NCBI GenBank assembly: GCA_964534335.1
Contig: CAZHPS010000107.1
Span: 1 to 16,299, forward strand
Reading direction: 5' to 3'
DNA: 16,299 bases
Origin: JAABRU01 sp964534335
GTDB lineage: Bacteria > Desulfobacterota > Desulfobacteria > Desulfobacterales > Desulfococcaceae
Shown piece by piece: positions 1 through 6,466 of this stretch. A program made the position numbers and the translations under genes. How positions within the stretch are numbered: the first letter of the stretch is position 1; the number at the start of each line of letters is the position of its first letter. Below the pieces are notes generated by a model. The model did no database searches, had not been told where the DNA came from, and saw nothing but the letters and a program-made list of their open reading frames with translations.

Positions 1-54
1 CACTCCTCCGGATTTGTATTCTGTATTGTACAGAATCAATGGAAAATCGGTATT
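1..54. repeat. Right end of a MITE-like element, cut by the window edge
   Basis: The first bases (CACTCCTCCGGATTTGTATT, then a TCAATGG...TCGGTAT end) repeat the interior and right terminal inverted repeat of the complete element at 5008-5243. The last about 20 bases, read in reverse, start ATACCGATTTTCCATTGATT, against ATACCAATTCTCCATTGATT there. Only the right half lies in the window. No coding capacity is visible. Confidence 0.6.
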
Positions 55-64
55 ACATTCAGGG

Positions 65-226
65 TTTCCCACAGAGAACACAGAGTGTAAAAAAACCGCA
101 GAGGACACAGAGACACAGGATTTGACAAGTTTCATAAAGTTGTCAAAGCCTGCCGGAATCTGATTCTTAATTTGCACAGAAAACCTCTGTGTTCTCTGTG
201 CAGTCCTCTGTGTTCTCTGTGGGAAA
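65..226. repeat. Long inverted repeat of the CACAGAGAACACAGAG type
   Basis: A 21-base arm at 65-85 is perfectly complementary to 206-226. The right side carries a second, shifted copy of the motif at about 185-200, and the left side carries degenerate ones (GCAGAGGACACAGAG). The centre holds a smaller perfect hairpin, TTTGACAA (121-128) with TTGTCAAA (140-147). The whole can fold into a nested hairpin. A single half arm recurs at about 4940-4964, inside a MITE-like element. It is non-coding. Confidence 0.75.
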
Positions 227-256
227 TAAATGCACATTCAAACATATGTTCCCGCG

Positions 257-441
257 GAGTGCAAAAATTTATAGTGGGTCAAACCGGCTGATAATGTCAT
301 CCCTTCCAGGATTCTGATTTGTTTTTTCAGATTTTTTCTATAATAATATCAATCTTTACGGATTTTTTCATCCGGGTGTCAGACCCGAATCAACAGATTT
401 GACCACTACCCAAAAATTAAGCGCAGCGATTTTTTGCACTC
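257..441. repeat. Possible small element bounded by inverted repeats
   Basis: GAGTGCAAAAA at 257-267 is perfectly inverted at 431-441. Just inside lie TAGTGGGTCAAACCGGCTG (272-290) and, inverted, a close relative at 391-408 (reverse complement TAGTGGTCAAATCTGTTG). The interior of about 100 bp is AT-rich and has no reading frame. The right end touches the stop codon of the nitroreductase gene at 449. Related GTGG-TCAAATC motifs recur near 4818-4838 and, inverted, near 5390-5410. Confidence 0.4.
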
Positions 442-448
442 TCCCGAA

Positions 449-958
449 TTACCACTGATCATAATGAACCCGCTCTGCTTTATAACGGCTTTCAGATGGA
501 ATTTCCTGATCCGGATAACCAATCACTGTGAAAGCAAGAGGAATCACTTTTTCCGGCAGAGCAAAAAGCTGCCGGAATCCTTTCACGCGTTCCTCTTTTG
601 GATAAATGCCTGTCCACACAGCACCAAGCCCCAGCCCATGAGCAGCCAGAAGAAGATTCTGTTCTGCTGCGGAACAGTCCTGCACCCAGAATCCCTCATA
701 TTTTTCCAGAGACAGATCACCGCAGAGCAGTATTCCCAAAGGGGCTTCATCCGCCATTTTGGCAAAGGGATTGATATTTTTCAGTGTATCGAGTTTTTCC
801 CGGTCACGGACCACAATGAACTGCCAGGGCTGGGCATTTCCCGCACTTGGAGCCATCATCGCTGCTTCAAGGATTTTGCGTATATCCCCATCAGAGACCG
901 GCTGCGGGGTGTATTTGCGTATGCTTCTGCGGGTGTGTATGGCGTGAAACAGTTCCAT
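449..958 (-). CDS. Nitroreductase-family FMN oxidoreductase
   Basis: A small flavoprotein of 169 residues, within the family's usual size. Visible signatures are the N-terminal phosphate-binding basic cluster RRSIR (10-14), PSAGNAQPW (37-45), and a C-terminal GLGLGAVWTG (108-117) that packs against the flavin. By family knowledge it would bind FMN as a homodimer and use NAD(P)H to reduce nitro groups, quinones or similar acceptors. The substrate cannot be read from sequence. It is cytoplasmic, with no signal peptide. The ATG at 958 is preceded by AAAGGAG at good spacing. The gene lies 89 bp behind kamA with a possible terminator between, so co-transcription is uncertain. Its stop codon lies beside a repeat element. 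Confidence 0.9.
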   Translation of the reverse strand: MELFHAIHTRRSIRKYTPQPVSDGDIRKILEAAMMAPSAGNAQPWQFIVVRDREKLDTLKNINPFAKMADEAPLGILLCGDLSLEKYEGFWVQDCSAAEQNLLLAAHGLGLGAVWTGIYPKEERVKGFRQLFALPEKVIPLAFTVIGYPDQEIPSESRYKAERVHYDQW

Positions 959-986
959 GATTTTCTCCTTTGTATAAAAAAATACA

Positions 987-1016
987 GGGGATGCACAGAA
1001 AAATTCTGGGCCCCCC
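987..1016 (-). terminator. Possible intrinsic terminator behind kamA
   Basis: On the minus strand a GGGG...CCCC outer stem and a CAGAA/TTCTG inner stem (996-1000 with 1004-1008) are followed by TGTATTTTTTTAT. The two stems are separated by unpaired bases, so the structure is imperfect. It would end the kamA transcript before the nitroreductase gene. Confidence 0.4.
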
Positions 1017-1047
1017 TTATTTGTTCAGAAGATAAAATGTTCTTTCA

Positions 1048-2352
1048 TCAGCAGAGCGGATCAGGATAACTGTACTGCTTATCCTCATAATTTCTTAAAA
1101 CCAGAGAATCTCCCTGTCTGCCTGCCACATACTCCGGCATGAGCGGAATTTTGCCTCCACCGCCGGGGGCATCCACAACATAGGTTGGCACGGCATAACC
1201 GCTGGTATGTCCGCGCAGTCCCCGGATGATTTCCAGCCCTTTTTCCACGGGTGTGCGGAAATGGGAGGAACCGGTTATGGGATCACACTGATACAGATAA
1301 TAGGGCTTAACCCGCATCTTCATCAGACTGTGCATCAGGGACTTCATGGTCTGTGTTTCATCATTGATCCCTTTTAGCAGCACGGTCTGGGAACCCAGCG
1401 GAATTCCTGCATCTGCCAGCATCGCGCAGGCCCGGTGGGTTTCGGGCGTGCACTCATCCGGATGTGTAAAATGCAGACTCATCCACAGGGGGTGATAATT
1501 GCGAAGCATTTTCACCAACTGGGGCGTGATGCGCTGGGGCAGCACTGCCGGAACTTTGGTTCCGATGCGCACAATCTCCACATGGGGAATTTCACGGAGC
1601 CGGGACAGAATCCAGTCCAGCTTGTCATTGCCCAGAAGAAGAGGATCGCCTCCGGAAAGAAGCACGTCCCGGATGGCCGGTGTGGAACGGATATAGTCAA
1701 AGGCACGTTCCAGTCTGGCCCGGCCCGGATGCACTGCTCCATGTCCCACCACTCTGGATCTGGTGCAGTAACGGCAGTACACCGAGCAGAAATCCGAAAG
1801 CAGCAGCAGCACCCGGTCAGGATAACGGTGAACCATGCCGGGTACAGGGCTTTGGGCTTCCTCCCCCAGAGGATCATCCGCCTCACCGGGCATCCGCACC
1901 AGTTCATTCAGGCTCGGAATCACGGTACGGCGCAGGGGCTGATCCGGGTCATGTTCGGATATCAGGCTCATATAATAGGGAGTTATGCCCAGAGGCAGTT
2001 TTACATCCTCCTGCGTCAGGGCGCGGCGTTCATTTTCAGAAAGCCTTATCATTTTTTCAACTTCATTCAGGGTACGGATACGGCTGCTCACCTGCCACCG
2101 CCAGTCATTCCACTGTCTGATGGTGACCTGGGGATAAAACCGTTTCCGGAAGGTGCGTGCTGCCGGGCTTATAACTCCGGCCCGGTAGGAAGGAAAACGG
2201 ACAATGCGTCCGTTTGTTCTCCTTTTGGGAACAGGAGAGACAGGCAGGATTTTCAGCCTGGAGTCTGGAGGTTCGTCTTCATTCTCCTCGACAGCATCCG
2301 GGGTCTTTTTCATCTGGAAGTCATTCATCAGCGGTTGTAAAGCTCCGATCAT
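1048..2352 (-). CDS. kamA: KamA-type lysine 2,3-aminomutase (radical SAM, PLP)
   Basis: Predicted to convert L-lysine to L-beta-lysine using a 4Fe-4S cluster, S-adenosylmethionine and pyridoxal phosphate. The radical SAM motif CSVYCRYC gives cluster cysteines 189, 193 and 196; SGGDPLLL (233-240) follows; the PLP lysine is K401 in PGGGGK. D357 and D394 align with the two aspartates that hold the lysine side chain in the clostridial enzyme (D293 and D330), which favours lysine over glutamate 2,3-aminomutase and over the EF-P-modifying EpmB. The N-terminus is about 60 residues longer than the clostridial enzyme before the shared WNDWRWQ block, and the C-terminus stops short of the clostridial cysteine-rich tail. 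The ATG at 2352 has AAGGA nine bases upstream. Beta-lysine commonly feeds N-acetyl-beta-lysine, an osmolyte, but no acetyltransferase gene (ablB) is adjacent. Confidence 0.92.
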   Translation of the reverse strand: MIGALQPLMNDFQMKKTPDAVEENEDEPPDSRLKILPVSPVPKRRTNGRIVRFPSYRAGVISPAARTFRKRFYPQVTIRQWNDWRWQVSSRIRTLNEVEKMIRLSENERRALTQEDVKLPLGITPYYMSLISEHDPDQPLRRTVIPSLNELVRMPGEADDPLGEEAQSPVPGMVHRYPDRVLLLLSDFCSVYCRYCTRSRVVGHGAVHPGRARLERAFDYIRSTPAIRDVLLSGGDPLLLGNDKLDWILSRLREIPHVEIVRIGTKVPAVLPQRITPQLVKMLRNYHPLWMSLHFTHPDECTPETHRACAMLADAGIPLGSQTVLLKGINDETQTMKSLMHSLMKMRVKPYYLYQCDPITGSSHFRTPVEKGLEIIRGLRGHTSGYAVPTYVVDAPGGGGKIPLMPEYVAGRQGDSLVLRNYEDKQYSYPDPLC

Positions 2353-2783
2353 TTGCAGTTTTCCTTATTATAAATGGTTATCAGCTATGCCAGGCCGATG
2401 CTGAAGCCCGGCGGATCAGAAATACGGTTGATATACCGCAATCCGGATGCGCGGCAATATAATGATTTCTGTAAGAAAAGCAAGAAAAATCATCGTTTGG
2501 GCAAAATATTTTTTTTGTTATTTATATCATACAGTTAAATATTTGGAACCAAAGGCGGGAAAATTTGGGGGAATATGTGATCTGATCCGGGGAAAAAGGA
2601 ACAGCATATTGAATCCCTGTATAAAGGCAGCAGGGCGTTTTGATTTCCTGAAAACATCTCTTTTCAAAAGGGGAAGAGATAAGTAAGTCATTGAAAATTT
2701 TGGCACATCATAAAATTCAGCTTTCCCGGAAAAACCGGGTTTCCTGAAAATCCTATAAGCAGGCAAACAAAAATTTTCGTGCA
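2353..2783. other. Gene-free spacer upstream of kamA
   Basis: About 430 bases without a convincing gene. Short frames here have biased composition and no ribosome binding site. A small CCCGG/CCGGG hairpin lies near 2724-2738, and CTTACTTA-like words recur on both sides of the hairpin that follows. The kamA promoter should lie in this stretch, but I cannot place it. Confidence 0.5.
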
Positions 2784-2827
2784 TTCAGAGAAACCGGATT
2801 TTTCCAAAAAAATCCGGTTTCTCTGAA
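2784..2827. repeat. Perfect 20-bp hairpin of the AACCGGATTTTT family
   Basis: Arms 2784-2803 and 2808-2827 pair without a mismatch around a four-base loop CCAA. The core AACCGGATTTTT is shared with a separate hairpin at 5258-5290. A further half copy (AAATCCGGTTTTTCTGAAAA) follows directly. It lies about 90 bases behind the LysM gene, so it could end that transcript, but there is no run of T after the stem on the minus strand. Confidence 0.7.
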
Positions 2828-2914
2828 AAATCCGGTTTTTCTGAAAAGTTTATGCCCGAAAATTTATGGAATCTTACTTATGCAGACTTATGAAACCTTA
2901 CTTACCCCAAATCA

Positions 2915-3604
2915 TCACCGGCCAATATACAGTTTCTGACCGATGTCAATCCGGGTCGTATCCGGTGGCAGCCTGTTCATGTGGAGCAAATCCTTTACAC
3001 TGATATTATAACGTCTTGCGATGGTATACAGGTTTTCACCTTCCGCAACATGGTGATACAGGGCTTTGCCCGGTTTTTTCAGAACCTTGACGGTTTTCAC
3101 CGGTTTCTTTGCAGAATCAGGAGCAGTATCCGCTGGCGGGGTGGACGGGACATCAGATCCGGTATTCACAGCTCCGGGCTGAACCGGTTCAGGTACAGCA
3201 GCCCTGATCGGGGCAGACGGTCTGGGAGGCGCAGACGGGGCCGCAGTTCCGGACACTTTTTTTTCCAGATTTCCCTGTCTTTTATCCAGATTGTCCAGTT
3301 TGCTGTGAATATTGTCAATATCCGCAGGCATGGCCAGTATGCGGTCGGCATCCTGTGCAATTACTCCCATCTGCGTATTCTGTTTTTCCAAACTGACCAG
3401 CCTTTGTTCTGTCCCGGTTTCCATGTCTGTCAGCCGTTTTTCCAGATGGGCCAGACGGCCTTCCAGTATCCTGATTTCCTCTGTGGAACCTTTTTTGTCC
3501 GGCAGCAGCATGATAAAAAAGACAATCATGGTAATGATACCCGCGACTGCCAGAACCACCGGCATATTGATGTTTTCCATTCCTTTTGGTACAAATTTTC
3601 CCAT
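2915..3604 (-). CDS. Membrane-anchored LysM-domain protein
   Basis: A bitopic inner-membrane protein of 229 residues. A short cytoplasmic start is followed by one transmembrane segment (about 15-34), a heptad-rich probable coiled coil (about 41-118), a Pro/Ala-rich linker (about 120-180) and a C-terminal LysM domain (183-227, ending IDIGQKLYIG). LysM domains bind N-acetylglucosamine polymers, so the protein probably tethers the inner membrane to peptidoglycan. No catalytic domain is visible, so it is more likely a scaffold or anchor than a hydrolase. The ATG at 3604 follows GAGAGGGG. It is a single gene, with gene-free gaps on both sides. Confidence 0.85.
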   Translation of the reverse strand: MGKFVPKGMENINMPVVLAVAGIITMIVFFIMLLPDKKGSTEEIRILEGRLAHLEKRLTDMETGTEQRLVSLEKQNTQMGVIAQDADRILAMPADIDNIHSKLDNLDKRQGNLEKKVSGTAAPSAPPRPSAPIRAAVPEPVQPGAVNTGSDVPSTPPADTAPDSAKKPVKTVKVLKKPGKALYHHVAEGENLYTIARRYNISVKDLLHMNRLPPDTTRIDIGQKLYIGR

Positions 3605-4192
3605 TTTCCCCTCTCAGAATTCAGATTTTCAGCAGATTGAAAATCCCGGAGTACACAGATGGGATCGGCTGAAATCACCTTTTCCTTTATCTCCCACCAC
3701 TATGCATTCTCTTTTCAATATGCTGATTTTTATTTTAAACAGTTGTTTTTCTCCATACCATGCCAGCCGAAGTTTATTCCAGACCCCGCTTACCGGACTG
3801 ACGAATTCCATCATAGCAGGTATCTGCTCTCATGACAATACCGGATCATATGTTTTTATATCTTAAACACAACTGCAGAGATCCGGTTCTGTTTTTTCCG
3901 GTATGGTTTTTGTCTGACAGTCTGACCGGAAAAAATCATCCGTTTCCGGCATGAAAAAACCCTTCTGACAGACTGAAAAGGTATGTTCCGGCATATACGC
4001 ACTTTCCATGCCATAAAAAAACAAAACCGGATTAAGCAGGCAAACTGCAATGCCGGACATAAAGATATAAAAATTATGCGCGGTATGACCATGCTGAGTT
4101 TTTTTAAGAGATCCATACGGAAGGGGGAATGTTCTGAAAACTGAATTATTTTTGGAATATCTATAAGCAAATGTTCATAAATTATTCAAATC
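3605..4192. other. Gene-free spacer
   Basis: About 590 bases between the LysM gene and the Cache-like gene. Frames up to about 104 codons exist on the minus strand, but they lack ribosome binding sites, domain signatures and normal composition. I see no clear repeat or RNA structure apart from the hairpin at the right end. Confidence 0.5.
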
Positions 4193-4225
4193 AGACTTCC
4201 GAAGTTTTGGAAACTTCGAAAGTCT
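4193..4225 (-). terminator. Hairpin behind the Cache-like gene
   Basis: A 15-bp stem with one mismatch (arms 4193-4207 and 4211-4225) around a TGG loop, starting 31 bases behind the stop codon of the gene at 4256-4570. The following minus-strand sequence is only moderately T-rich, so termination is plausible but not textbook. Confidence 0.5.
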
Positions 4226-4255
4226 TTTGGGGTAAGTTGTTTACCTGCTGCTCCC

Positions 4256-4570
4256 TTATTCGTTGTATCCGCTGCCCACAATCAGTCCGCTTTTGGTTTT
4301 CCGGGAATACGTAACCTTTTTTGCACCTGCCCATTCATATCTGACATAAACACCTTCGGGCGTGCCCTTGGCAACTTCATTGTAAACAGGTGCTGCTTTT
4401 TCCTTCAGGCTTTGTCCCGCAAGTGTGGGATGAACCAGCAGCTTGCCCCCGAGCTCCATAACAAACACATAGGGATCTTTTTTGGCAGCATCAGCAAAAT
4501 CCTCTGCTTTTTTTCCGCCATCCATAGCAGCAACAACTTCATCCACCTGTTTTTTCACAAGGTCTTTCAT
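4256..4570 (-). CDS. Stand-alone Cache-like sensor domain protein
   Basis: A 104-residue protein resembling the sensory core of single-Cache domains: a helix rich in Lys and Glu, then DPYVFVMELGGKLLVHPTLA (about 32-51), a helix, and a final beta hairpin ending GLIVGSGYNE. In chemoreceptors and kinases this fold binds small ligands outside the cell. Here it stands alone with no signal peptide, no membrane segment and no output domain, so its role is unknown. The ATG at 4570 has an excellent AAGGAGG site. It is monocistronic, with a hairpin behind it. Confidence 0.75.
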   Translation of the reverse strand: MKDLVKKQVDEVVAAMDGGKKAEDFADAAKKDPYVFVMELGGKLLVHPTLAGQSLKEKAAPVYNEVAKGTPEGVYVRYEWAGAKKVTYSRKTKSGLIVGSGYNE

Positions 4571-4612
4571 ACATCCTCCTTTTGTGGGTTAAAAAATGGA
4601 AAATTATTCATT

Positions 4613-4629
4613 TGATTGTATGACAATCA
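4613..4629. promoter_or_regulatory. Palindrome upstream of the Cache-like gene
   Basis: TGATTGT-ATG-ACAATCA is a perfect 7-bp inverted repeat with a 3-bp spacer, 43 bases before the start codon, in AT-rich sequence. It has the size of a repressor or activator half-site pair. No promoter hexamers can be assigned with confidence around it. Confidence 0.35.
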
Positions 4630-4904
4630 TTTTTTACTTATATCATATATAAACAAAAAAGAAAAGAACAAATTTTATTTATTTTCCGAATTTGATTCAT
4701 AAAATTTAAAACATGATTCCGGCATACCGGAAACATGAATTTAAAGACAGGCTGACAGCTATGCCATTTATAAAAAAATGGGGAGAAAAAACCTGATTTC
4801 AAAAAGTTGATTTTGGCAGTGGGTCAAATCTGCTGTTCAGCATTTTTTGCAGCATGAACAATAGGAATTTCTGCAAAGGCTGCTGTTTTGTCAAATTTGA
4901 TTTT

Positions 4905-5006
4905 ATACCAATTCTCCATTGAAAATATACTTATGATTCGGTTTCCCACAGAGAACACAGAGGAAACAACTCACCTTATTGTATAAATTCAATAGCGAAT
5001 TGGTAT
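4905..5006. mobile_element. MITE-like element, 102 bp copy
   Basis: Terminal inverted repeats of 26 bases (4905-4930 and 4981-5006) match at 22 of 26 positions and start ATACCAATTC. The interior carries half of the CACAGAGAACACAGAG repeat also found at 65-85. There is no coding capacity. It sits one base from a second element with the same ends (5008-5243). No transposase in the window could be assigned to it. Confidence 0.6.
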
Positions 5007-5007
5007 T

Positions 5008-5243
5008 ATACCAATTCTCCATTGATTTGATACAGTACCGTCAGTTTTTCCACTGTTGAGGGTGTGTGCAGAAAACCGCTCCGCTTAATTTTTGCAATCC
5101 TCCGGATTTGCATTCTATACAATACTGTCAGTTTTTCCACTGTTGAGGGTGTGTGCAAAAAACCGCTCCGCTCAATTTTTGCACTCCTCCGGATCAGTTC
5201 GGACGGGACTGCGGATTTTATCAAATCAATGGCGAATCAGTAT
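5008..5243. mobile_element. MITE-like element, 236 bp copy
   Basis: Terminal inverted repeats of 25 bases (5008-5032 and 5219-5243) match at 22 of 25 positions. The first 18 bases of the left end are identical to those of the neighbouring 102-bp element. The interior is a tandem pair of 77-base units (see 5031-5194). The right half is repeated at the start of the window (1-54). It is short, non-coding and multi-copy with long terminal repeats, as expected of a non-autonomous transposon. Confidence 0.65.
5031..5194. repeat. Two tandem 77-base units, 87-base period
   Basis: Units at 5031-5107 and 5118-5194 differ at only a few positions. Both contain GTCAGTTTTTCCACTGTTGA and a hairpin with TGCAAAAA/TTTTTGCA-type arms around CCGCTCCGCT. 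They form the body of the MITE-like element at 5008-5243. Small frames read through them only because they are duplicated. Confidence 0.8.
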
Positions 5244-5257
5244 GAGGTGTACAAAAA

Positions 5258-5290
5258 AAAAACCGGATTTTTTGGAAAAATCCGGTTTTT
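5258..5290. repeat. Perfect 15-bp hairpin, AACCGGATTTTT family
   Basis: Arms 5258-5272 and 5276-5290 are perfectly complementary around a TGG loop. The core is the same as in the hairpin at 2784-2827, 2.5 kb away, so this is a dispersed hairpin family. It lies just outside the right end of the 236-bp element. Confidence 0.7.
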
Positions 5291-5415
5291 GCAAAGCACA
5301 GATTCAAGACTGACAGAGTATTGCAGAGAAAAGAAAGTTTCTCTGCCTGAAATTTGCGATCTCATGGACTTGAACACCTGTAAGAGGATTTGATCCACTA
5401 CCCGGCAGAATAATT

Positions 5416-6411
5416 TCAGACTGATGAAAAAGAAAGCTGATTATTCCGGCCTACCCATCCAATCAGCACATTTTTTCCCTCTGACGCAGTTGCTGCCTCC
5501 GGGTGGATAAAGCGGTTGAGAAAATCACGGGGACTGCTTCCTGATACCCGGTAAACCGTAAGGGAAAATGCTGATTCCGCGTCTGCATTTTCCTCTGCTG
5601 TGATGGTTTCAGGTTCGCTGACAGTTTCCGCAAGTGCGATTCTTTCCAGGCATTCGGACAGGGCCTGCTGCCATTCTTTCACAGCGTCCGCGTGCAGGGA
5701 AATTCCCTCCACCTGCAGCACTTTCCGGGCTTCAGGAATCCGCTCACAGACCGTTTCCATAACCGCTCTGCCGGTTGTAATGAAAAGACTGGAAAGTTCG
5801 GAATCACACAGGGCCAGCCTTGCCCATGCGTTCAGGCGTTCTTCTGTCATATGCGATCCCGGATCACCTTTGGCAATTATGGAACTGATGGAAGGGCCTG
5901 TATCTGTATCCTCGTCCTCATTGCCCCTGATTTCCTTTAACAAAGATGCCTCCATTTCTGACACGGATTCCAGTTCGGTGCCGATCTCCCACTGCCGCAT
6001 GTCATATTCCTTTGAAATGCTGAGAAATATCCGGGCCTGAAACAGGGGATCAGGGGATTGATCCGGAAGATTTTTTCCCTCTTTTTTTCGGCGGATGTCC
6101 GCAAGGATTTCATGAACGGAAAATTCGTCAAAAAAAGGCAGGGTTCCCTCCCCGGTTCTGAAAAAAGAGAGATTCTGTCCCTGATGCAGTTGTGCCCAGT
6201 TCTGATATTCTTTTACAATGTCTGCCAGTTTTTCCTGCTCTCCGGTCACAGGGGTACGGAGTTCCAGAAATCCTTCCGCTGCCTGCGTTTTCATTGTTTC
6301 CGGTATCTCCAGCGCCGAGGGAAGATAAATGGCTGTTTTGGGAAAACACAGGCGCAGCATTTGTGCAGCCCTGGGGTTTATACAGGTGAAAGGGAAATAA
6401 ACAGGTGTCAT
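5416..6411 (-). CDS. Uncharacterised 331-residue protein behind cysM-CysRS
   Basis: I do not recognise this family. The protein is acidic and looks soluble, with no signal peptide, membrane segment or clear cofactor motif. It begins MTPVYFPFTCI, has an acidic low-complexity stretch (about 163-171, NEDEDTDTG), a helical middle (about 186-260), and an Ala/Glu-rich linker (about 260-281) before a short C-terminal beta-rich part ending IGWVGRNNQLSFSS. The ATG at 6411 is preceded by GGAGG at ideal spacing. It follows the cysteine synthase/CysRS-like fusion by 55 bp with no hairpin seen between, so the two are probably co-transcribed and may share a role. That link is inference from position only. 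Confidence 0.8.
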   Translation of the reverse strand: MTPVYFPFTCINPRAAQMLRLCFPKTAIYLPSALEIPETMKTQAAEGFLELRTPVTGEQEKLADIVKEYQNWAQLHQGQNLSFFRTGEGTLPFFDEFSVHEILADIRRKKEGKNLPDQSPDPLFQARIFLSISKEYDMRQWEIGTELESVSEMEASLLKEIRGNEDEDTDTGPSISSIIAKGDPGSHMTEERLNAWARLALCDSELSSLFITTGRAVMETVCERIPEARKVLQVEGISLHADAVKEWQQALSECLERIALAETVSEPETITAEENADAESAFSLTVYRVSGSSPRDFLNRFIHPEAATASEGKNVLIGWVGRNNQLSFSSV

Positions 6412-6466
6412 GTTTCCTCCGTAAATTCAGTAAATCTGACGATAAATCCGACAGATGGTTTTGTTT

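Noticed and set aside
434..1069. Open frame of 211 codons on the plus strand
   Set aside because: It is the antisense of the nitroreductase gene, with no ribosome site and no domain signature.
2367..2372. Perfect TATAAT on the minus strand just before kamA
   Set aside because: It would start transcription at or after the kamA ribosome site, and no -35 hexamer stands at proper spacing.
2527..2784. 85-codon minus-strand frame behind kamA's upstream region
   Set aside because: Composition is repeat-like (FRKPGFSGK comes from the CCGG hairpin region), and there is no ribosome site or recognisable domain.
3629..4170. Two minus-strand frames of 61 and 104 codons between the LysM and Cache-like genes
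   Set aside because: No ribosome sites, odd Cys/Arg/Phe-rich composition and no motif; treated as chance frames.
5064..5393. 109-codon plus-strand frame through the MITE-like element
   Set aside because: The first half is the tandem repeat read through and the middle is the hairpin. Only the last about 35 residues look protein-like, and they have no start of their own.
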